Below are positions 59,741 through 64,000 of a DNA stretch of 64,000 bases, in pieces. The DNA is from Chitinophaga horti (GTDB lineage Bacteria > Bacteroidota > Bacteroidia > Chitinophagales > Chitinophagaceae): positions 2,046,001 to 2,110,000 of the forward strand of contig NZ_CP107006.1 in assembly GCF_022867795.2 (NCBI RefSeq), written 5' to 3'. The notes beneath the pieces were generated by a model. The model saw only the letters and a program-made list of their open reading frames with translations, made no database searches and was not told the DNA's origin. Each line of letters begins with the position of its first letter. The stretch's first letter is position 1. The translations under genes were made by a program, and so were the position numbers.

Positions 59741-60844
59741 TTAGTTGCCGCTGAATGCGGGAATGTCGTTATAATGCCACTTACCGGTAATAGTGCCTTT
59801 GTTCAGCTCTATCAATGTAGGATTAGCCCTGCCGGCGGTTTTGATCGCCGTGCCATCCATCTGCAGGAAAGGGAAGCTGATACCATGGGTCTTCTTGAAC
59901 ACGTCCACCGCTTCTTTGCCGGAAGAGGTAACACCATAGATATAGAAGCCTTTCGCCTGCGCGAGTTTCTCCAGGTCCTGGATCTGTTTATCCCAACCGC
60001 TGCCGGCTTCGTCCACGCTCTTCACAAGGAAAAGGTAAATGGTCGTTCCTTCGCTCAGGATGCTCTGTGTAAAGTCGCCACCATCAAAGTCTTTCAGGGA
60101 GAAGTCTTTAATGGCCGGCATCGCGTCACCTTTTACGATCAGTTTATCGGTACGGTCCACGAACTTCCAGGTAGTATCCTGCCATGGATAGCTGTCGTCA
60201 GGGAACTCCTGCCGTTTACCATCTTTCTCGTAAATCAGGATGGTTTTGTATACGTCGGGCCGGGAGCCTGGCGGTACTTTCATCTTTTCAGGAATGTTGT
60301 TGCCTACTTTATAAGGCAGGCAGTCTACAATCGGCAAATGCGACAGCGTATACCATTGCAGCCCGAAAGAGAATACGGTGGCTGCTGCCAGTATACCAAT
60401 GGATGCTTTCGCGCCAAACAGCGGCTGTATCCGTTTGTGGAAGATGAAGATCACCACGATCATCACGGTAAGGATCACATCTTTCCAGAAGCTTTGTTCT
60501 GCTTCCAGTTTGATACAGTCCCCGAAACAGCCGCATTCTTTGATCAGTCCACTGAAAAGTGCAAAGCCGGTCAGGAAGGTGAAAAATATGATCAGTATTA
60601 ATAATAGTGTAGAGAAAAGGCGCATGCGGTAACCCACGAGTACGGCTACACCGGCAATGATCTCGAAGGCGTTCATAAGTATCGACAGCACCAGCGAATA
60701 CGGTACCATCCAATACATATGTAATACTTCAAAAAACTCATCCATCTTGTAACTGAGGCCCAGCGGGTCATTCGCTTTTATCAGCCCGGAAAAGATGAAC
60801 AGTACTCCTACTATGATTCTAAACAGGATCAGGATAACTTTCAT
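59741..60844 (-). CDS. DoxX-like membrane protein with thioredoxin-like domain (BT_3928 family)
   Basis: A 367-residue protein. The N-terminal half is a four-helix DoxX/MauE-type membrane domain (ILILFRIIVGVLFIFSGLIK, VLSILMNAFEIIAGVAVLVG, FFTFLTGFALFSGLIKECGC, and further). A CGCFGDC motif lies at the end of it (about residues 103-110). The C-terminal half is periplasmic with a thioredoxin-like fold: IKDFSLKDFDGGDFTQSILS then YLFLVKSVDEAGSGWDKQIQ. Families of this type are linked to thiol chemistry or respiration. It is in an operon with DUF1599 (27-base gap) and the permease. Function unproven. Confidence 0.85.
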   Translation of the reverse strand: MKVILILFRIIVGVLFIFSGLIKANDPLGLSYKMDEFFEVLHMYWMVPYSLVLSILMNAFEIIAGVAVLVGYRMRLFSTLLLILIIFFTFLTGFALFSGLIKECGCFGDCIKLEAEQSFWKDVILTVMIVVIFIFHKRIQPLFGAKASIGILAAATVFSFGLQWYTLSHLPIVDCLPYKVGNNIPEKMKVPPGSRPDVYKTILIYEKDGKRQEFPDDSYPWQDTTWKFVDRTDKLIVKGDAMPAIKDFSLKDFDGGDFTQSILSEGTTIYLFLVKSVDEAGSGWDKQIQDLEKLAQAKGFYIYGVTSSGKEAVDVFKKTHGISFPFLQMDGTAIKTAGRANPTLIELNKGTITGKWHYNDIPAFSGN

Positions 60845-60871
60845 GGTTGGATCTATGGTTTTAGTAACAAA

Positions 60872-61438
60872 TTAAAGTTTACCGGCTGCCTCTCCGGCTT
60901 TGATCAGCGCGAAGATGGCATAGTTTACAATGTCAACGAAGTTGGCGTCCATCCCTTCGGAGATGAGCGTTTTACCGTCGTTGCGTAATATTTGTTTAAT
61001 GCGCAGCAGTTTAGTAAGAATGAGATCCACAAAAGATTCCTGGCTCATATCGCGCCAGGCCTCGCCGTAGTCGTGGTTCTTAGCCTCCATCACGTCGCGG
61101 ATGAACTGTATCTTCTGATCATACAGCACTGCCACTTCATCTGCAGGAATGTCGGTGTACGGATCGTTGGGCAGCTCCATCTGCAAAAGTGCGATCACGC
61201 CGTAGTTGATGATCGCGGCAAATTCGCCGTCGATGTGGTCGTCTACTTTCTGCTTACCGCCCAGTTCCTGGATGGTACGGATGCGCTGTGCTTTGATGAA
61301 GATCTGGTCCACGATTGAAATGGGCCGCAGCACGCGCCACGAAGTGCCGTAGTCGCGGGCCTTTTTTACGAATGTGTCTTTACAGGCGTTGATCACCTGG
61401 CTGTATTGCGCTGCTGTGTTCCGGATCGTTTTCGTCAA
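60872..61438 (-). CDS. DUF1599-domain protein with internal duplication
   Basis: A 188-residue soluble protein of the DUF1599 family. It is made of two related halves: KKARDYGTSWRVLRPISIVD near residue 25 and EAKNHDYGEAWRDMSQESFV near 117, each followed by a helix with IFIKAQRIRTIQE or ILTKLLRIKQILR and a FVDIVNYAIFALI-like segment. A DYG-x-x-W motif is repeated. No enzymatic function is assigned with confidence. It begins a minus-strand operon and is divergent from folP, a neighbourhood found in related genomes to my recollection. Confidence 0.87.
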   Translation of the reverse strand: MTKTIRNTAAQYSQVINACKDTFVKKARDYGTSWRVLRPISIVDQIFIKAQRIRTIQELGGKQKVDDHIDGEFAAIINYGVIALLQMELPNDPYTDIPADEVAVLYDQKIQFIRDVMEAKNHDYGEAWRDMSQESFVDLILTKLLRIKQILRNDGKTLISEGMDANFVDIVNYAIFALIKAGEAAGKL

Positions 61439-61449
61439 AGCGTTTTTAG

Positions 61450-61479
61450 TTTGAAATAATTGCTAATCAATTACATTTG
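61450..61479 (+). promoter_or_regulatory. Promoter of folP-cdaA
   Basis: TTTG (61450-61453), 18 bases, TACATTTG (61472-61479). Transcription would begin near 61486, leaving a leader of about 95 nt. Confidence 0.65.
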
Positions 61480-61580
61480 CAGCCAAAATAAGCCTGCGTG
61501 ATGTTCAAAAATACATCATTCGGATAGAAATCATACAGTATTCTGTATTATTGTGATAAGCGTTCAACCTAACATATCCC

Positions 61581-62426
61581 ATGACTTATACGATCAATTG
61601 CCGCGGCAAACTGCTTGACCTTTCACAACCAGTGGCCATGGGCATTATGAATATTAATGAAGATTCGTTTTATGCGGGCAGCCGCAGCCACCAGCTGCAT
61701 GAGGTAACAGCGCGGGCCGGCCAGATGCTGGCCGGCGGGGCGGCTATACTCGACCTGGGCGGACAAAGCACCCGTCCGGGCAGTGTACAGGTAAGCGCCG
61801 AAGAAGAGGCCAGCCGGGTGATACCGGCCATTCATGCGATCGTGCATCACTATCCGGAAGCGGTTATTTCGGTGGATACTTATTATGCCGCCGTAGCCGA
61901 AAAGGCCGTGCTGGCAGGCGCAGCGATCGTTAACGATATTAGTGCCGGCGACCTGGACAAACAGATGATCCCGACCGTAGCGCGGTTAAAGGTGCCATAC
62001 ATTGCCATGCATATGAAGGGCACGCCCGAAACGATGCAGAAGGAAGCGCGCTATCATGATGTGGTGCAGGATGTGCTGGATTACTTTATCCTGAAATTAG
62101 AGGTACTTCGCCAGGCAGGCATCCGCGACGTGATCATCGATCCCGGCTTTGGTTTCGCGAAGAACATGGAGCACAATTACCAGCTCCTGAACGGACTGCA
62201 CGCGTTTAAAATGCTGAACGTACCGATATTGGCCGGGGTAAGCCGTAAGGGAATGATCTACAAACTGCTCGAAACCACAGCCGAACAGGCGCTGAACGGC
62301 ACTACGGTACTGCATACCCTGGCATTACAGCAGGGCGCGGCCATCCTGCGGGTACATGATGTAAAGGAAGCGAACGAAGTTATCAGGATCATGCAATATG
62401 CACAGCAACATCTATCAAGAGACTAA
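61581..62426 (+). CDS. folP: Dihydropteroate synthase
   Basis: Joins p-aminobenzoate to the pterin diphosphate in folate synthesis; target of sulfonamides. The 281 residues of this TIM-barrel enzyme show the motifs MGIMNINEDSFYAGSR (about 21-36), AAILDLGGQSTRPGS (about 54-68), ISVDTYYAAVAEKAV (about 94-108), VNDISAGD, IIDPGFGFAKNMEHNY and GVSRKGMIYKLLE. Length and order are normal. Start ATG 61581 with its own promoter. cdaA follows after 20 bases, so the two form one transcription unit. Confidence 0.97.
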   Translation: MTYTINCRGKLLDLSQPVAMGIMNINEDSFYAGSRSHQLHEVTARAGQMLAGGAAILDLGGQSTRPGSVQVSAEEEASRVIPAIHAIVHHYPEAVISVDTYYAAVAEKAVLAGAAIVNDISAGDLDKQMIPTVARLKVPYIAMHMKGTPETMQKEARYHDVVQDVLDYFILKLEVLRQAGIRDVIIDPGFGFAKNMEHNYQLLNGLHAFKMLNVPILAGVSRKGMIYKLLETTAEQALNGTTVLHTLALQQGAAILRVHDVKEANEVIRIMQYAQQHLSRD

Positions 62427-62446
62427 AAATCTGTTACATTTACAAT

Positions 62447-63253
62447 ATGGACGTAATTAACTTCTATGGATACAATTTTCGATGGCTGAATTTACTGGAC
62501 CTTGCGATTGTTATTTTCCTGATCATTCAACTCTACCGGCTGCTGAAAGGGAGCCTCGCTTTTAATATATTCCTGGGATTACTGTGTATCTACGCCGCCT
62601 ACTTCCTCGTGCGTGCGCTGAAAATGCCGATCCTCACCAATGTATTGCAGAACTTTATTAACGTCGGGCTTATCGCGATCATCATCATCTTTCAACCCGA
62701 AATCCGCAAATTTCTGCTGGTATTAGGCAAAAAGACACCGCTCAGTAAAGACAGTTTTCTAACCAAACTGTTCCTGCCCGACCGATTTAAGAGTTATAAG
62801 GAAGAAGAACACATCATCAACGAGATCATCACCGCCATCGGACACATGGCCGCCAGTCAGACCGGCGCGCTCATTGTGCTGGCCACTACTTACCGCGTAA
62901 AGTTCGATACGGCGTCCAGCATACCCATCGACGGGAATGTGAGTGCTAAGCTGATCGAAAGCATCTTTGAAAAGAATGCCCCGCTGCATGATGGAGCGCT
63001 CATCATCGTGGGCAACAAAATATTGGCCGCCAAGGTAATTCTCCCCCTTTCGGAGAATCCGAACCTGCCCACCCGCATCGGTATGCGCCACCGCTCCGCG
63101 GTAGGTATCACCGAACATAGCGATAACCTGGCCATTTGCGTTTCGGAAGAGCGGGGAACTATTTCTTATGCGGAAGACGGTATTCTCACACAGGATGTTT
63201 CGCTGGAGGAACTGAAAGTCAAGTTATACGAAACCCTCGTCGAAGGACTTTAA
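62447..63253 (+). CDS. cdaA: Diadenylate cyclase CdaA (c-di-AMP synthase)
   Basis: Makes cyclic di-AMP from two ATP. A 268-residue membrane protein with three N-terminal transmembrane helices (about 15-30, 38-56, 62-83) and a cytoplasmic DAC domain. Catalytic motifs are DGA at 182-184 (LHDGALIIVG) and RHR at 214-216 (GMRHRSAVG). It ends after the DAC domain with no extra sensing module. It follows folP by 20 bases; the folP-cdaA neighbourhood is common in Bacteroidota. A terminator follows. Confidence 0.95.
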   Translation: MDVINFYGYNFRWLNLLDLAIVIFLIIQLYRLLKGSLAFNIFLGLLCIYAAYFLVRALKMPILTNVLQNFINVGLIAIIIIFQPEIRKFLLVLGKKTPLSKDSFLTKLFLPDRFKSYKEEEHIINEIITAIGHMAASQTGALIVLATTYRVKFDTASSIPIDGNVSAKLIESIFEKNAPLHDGALIIVGNKILAAKVILPLSENPNLPTRIGMRHRSAVGITEHSDNLAICVSEERGTISYAEDGILTQDVSLEELKVKLYETLVEGL

Positions 63254-63255
63254 AA

Positions 63256-63292
63256 CAAAAAGGCTATCTCGTAAGAAGATAGCCTTTTTTAT
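63256..63292. terminator. Terminator of folP-cdaA, convergent with the FKBP gene
   Basis: AAAAGGCTATCT (63257-63268) and AGATAGCCTTTT (63277-63288) with an 8-nt loop, then a T-run on the plus side. The left A-run also gives a U-run in minus-strand RNA. Confidence 0.88.
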
Positions 63293-63317
63293 ATTCTCAA
63301 AATTCGCTTAACGCTGA

Positions 63318-64000
63318 TTAGTTAGCCGGAGCAGCAGGAGCTGTTGGAGCAACTTCAGGTGCTGCAGCGCTACCAGGGATCACATCCAGCAGTTCAACAG
63401 TGAACGCCAGGATAGAGTTACCCGGGATAGTCGGAGGGTTACCCTGGAAACCGTAAGCTACGGCAGAAGGGATTACCAGTGTAGCTTTGGTGCCTTTTTT
63501 CAGGGCAGCAATGCCTTCATCCCAACCTTTGATTACAAAACCACGGCCAATCGGGAAGCGCAGGGGCTCCAGCGGCATACCCGGACGGATAGTGGAATCA
63601 ACGTTAGAATCAAATACTTTACCATCCAGCAAAGAACCAGTGTAGTTCACTACAACAGTATCACCTGGCTGAGGCTGGGCGCCGGCGCCTTCTGCAGTAA
63701 CGGCTACGTTAACGCCGGAAGCAGTTTTAGTGGTAGTAGTGAGGCTCTTTTTCTTCAGGTACTCAGAGATCTCTTTTTCTTCTTTAGCAGTCTGGCCAGC
63801 AATGGTGTATTTGCTGTCAACTACGAAAGTCAGTCTGATTTTGTCGCCTTTTTTAGCAAACGGAGGCATCTGTGGCAGAGAGTCTACCAGCAGTACGAAA
63901 GTTGCGCTATCACCTACATGCAGTTCAGAGAAACCGTCCATCAGGTCATATTTCTCAACAGATTTCTGGATAGGTACGGGAATGGCGCCGCCTTGCTGTT
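63318..64000 (-). CDS. FKBP-type peptidyl-prolyl isomerase, N-terminus beyond the window
   Basis: A prolyl isomerase of the FKBP class. The frame is open to base 64000 (upstream residues read QQGGAIPVPIQKSVEKYDL), so the N-terminus and any signal peptide are missing; an internal Met at 63941 is not the start. At least 227 residues are present, with the C-terminal FKBP domain GDTVVVNYTGSLLDGKVFDS, GRGFVIKGWDEGIAALKKGT and ATLVIPSAVAYG, and a Pro/Ala-rich tail. The part before it (GDSATFVLLVDSLPQMPP) suggests a preceding second FKBP-like region, as in envelope FKBPs of this phylum. Location of the product is likely periplasmic, by inference. Confidence 0.9.
   Translation of the reverse strand, partial: QQGGAIPVPIQKSVEKYDLMDGFSELHVGDSATFVLLVDSLPQMPPFAKKGDKIRLTFVVDSKYTIAGQTAKEEKEISEYLKKKSLTTTTKTASGVNVAVTAEGAGAQPQPGDTVVVNYTGSLLDGKVFDSNVDSTIRPGMPLEPLRFPIGRGFVIKGWDEGIAALKKGTKATLVIPSAVAYGFQGNPPTIPGNSILAFTVELLDVIPGSAAAPEVAPTAPAAPAN

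Noticed and set aside
1-64000. tRNA, rRNA, insertion sequences and prophage genes
   Set aside because: Looked for and none recognised on either strand.

Overview
The window is about 64 kb of chromosome from a member of the Bacteroidota, most likely a Chitinophaga-like bacterium (Chitinophagaceae). The evidence is: FecI/FecR/TonB-receptor signalling, HmuY-type surface lipoproteins, a type IX secretion (T9SS) sorting domain, menaquinone synthesis by the futalosine route (MqnA), DUF4252 and BT_3928-type families, and promoters of the TTTG-N18-23-TAnnTTTG type characteristic of this phylum. No rRNA, tRNA, CRISPR array, transposase or phage gene was recognised. Most of the window is ordinary chromosome with small accessory patches.

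Layout. 1-5.7 kb: the 3' part of lepA, a frameshifted diphthine-ammonia-ligase-like gene, a membrane protein, manA, a YraN protein and two small unknown proteins. 6-14.2 kb: a probable heme-iron acquisition island. It holds a heme oxygenase, three unrelated or partly related lipoproteins, two HmuY-family lipoproteins, a PchR-like AraC regulator and a TonB-dependent receptor, arranged as two divergent transcription units. 14.5-22.8 kb: purB, mqnA, an F420-reductase-like protein, an M1 peptidase, a frameshifted peptide-binding lipoprotein, a fatty acid desaturase and a polysaccharide deacetylase. 23.6-29.4 kb: one giant secreted protein (esterase, 12 PKD-like repeats, right-handed beta-helix, T9SS sorting domain).

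29.6-31.5 kb: small stress-type genes (DUF1328, SelW-like, MtfA-like, VOC), followed by a 3 x 55 bp tandem repeat. 31.9-36.2 kb: a FecI-FecR-TonB receptor operon. 36.3-40.7 kb: a redox/electrophile cluster (DOPA dioxygenase-like, NAD(P)-binding protein, Rrf2 regulator, aldo-keto reductase, MDR oxidoreductase), with a clear promoter and operator at the Rrf2 gene. 40.9-54 kb: housekeeping genes (gyrA with a TPR protein, a saccharopine dehydrogenase-like protein, a sirtuin, a TPR-ribH-LutA-EVE operon, pdhA, recF and a frameshifted DUF721 gene). 54.4-56.7 kb: an ECF sigma/anti-sigma/DUF4252/DUF4252 operon with a candidate autoregulated promoter and two hairpins that share a 22-nt loop on unrelated stems. 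56.7-57.95 kb: a repeat-rich non-coding stretch and a broken gene. 58-64 kb: a DUF1599/DoxX/peptide permease/FNR operon, divergent from folP-cdaA, then a partial FKBP prolyl isomerase.

Two things deserve attention. The 6-14.2 kb heme island combines two HmuY paralogues, three extra lipoproteins and a heme oxygenase, so surface capture, import and ring opening could be encoded together. The twin hairpins at 54.9-55.1 kb are structures I cannot assign to a known family. Four genes carry apparent single-base frameshifts, several of them in short homopolymers. Residual sequencing indels are the simplest explanation and should be excluded before calling them pseudogenes or phase-variable genes.
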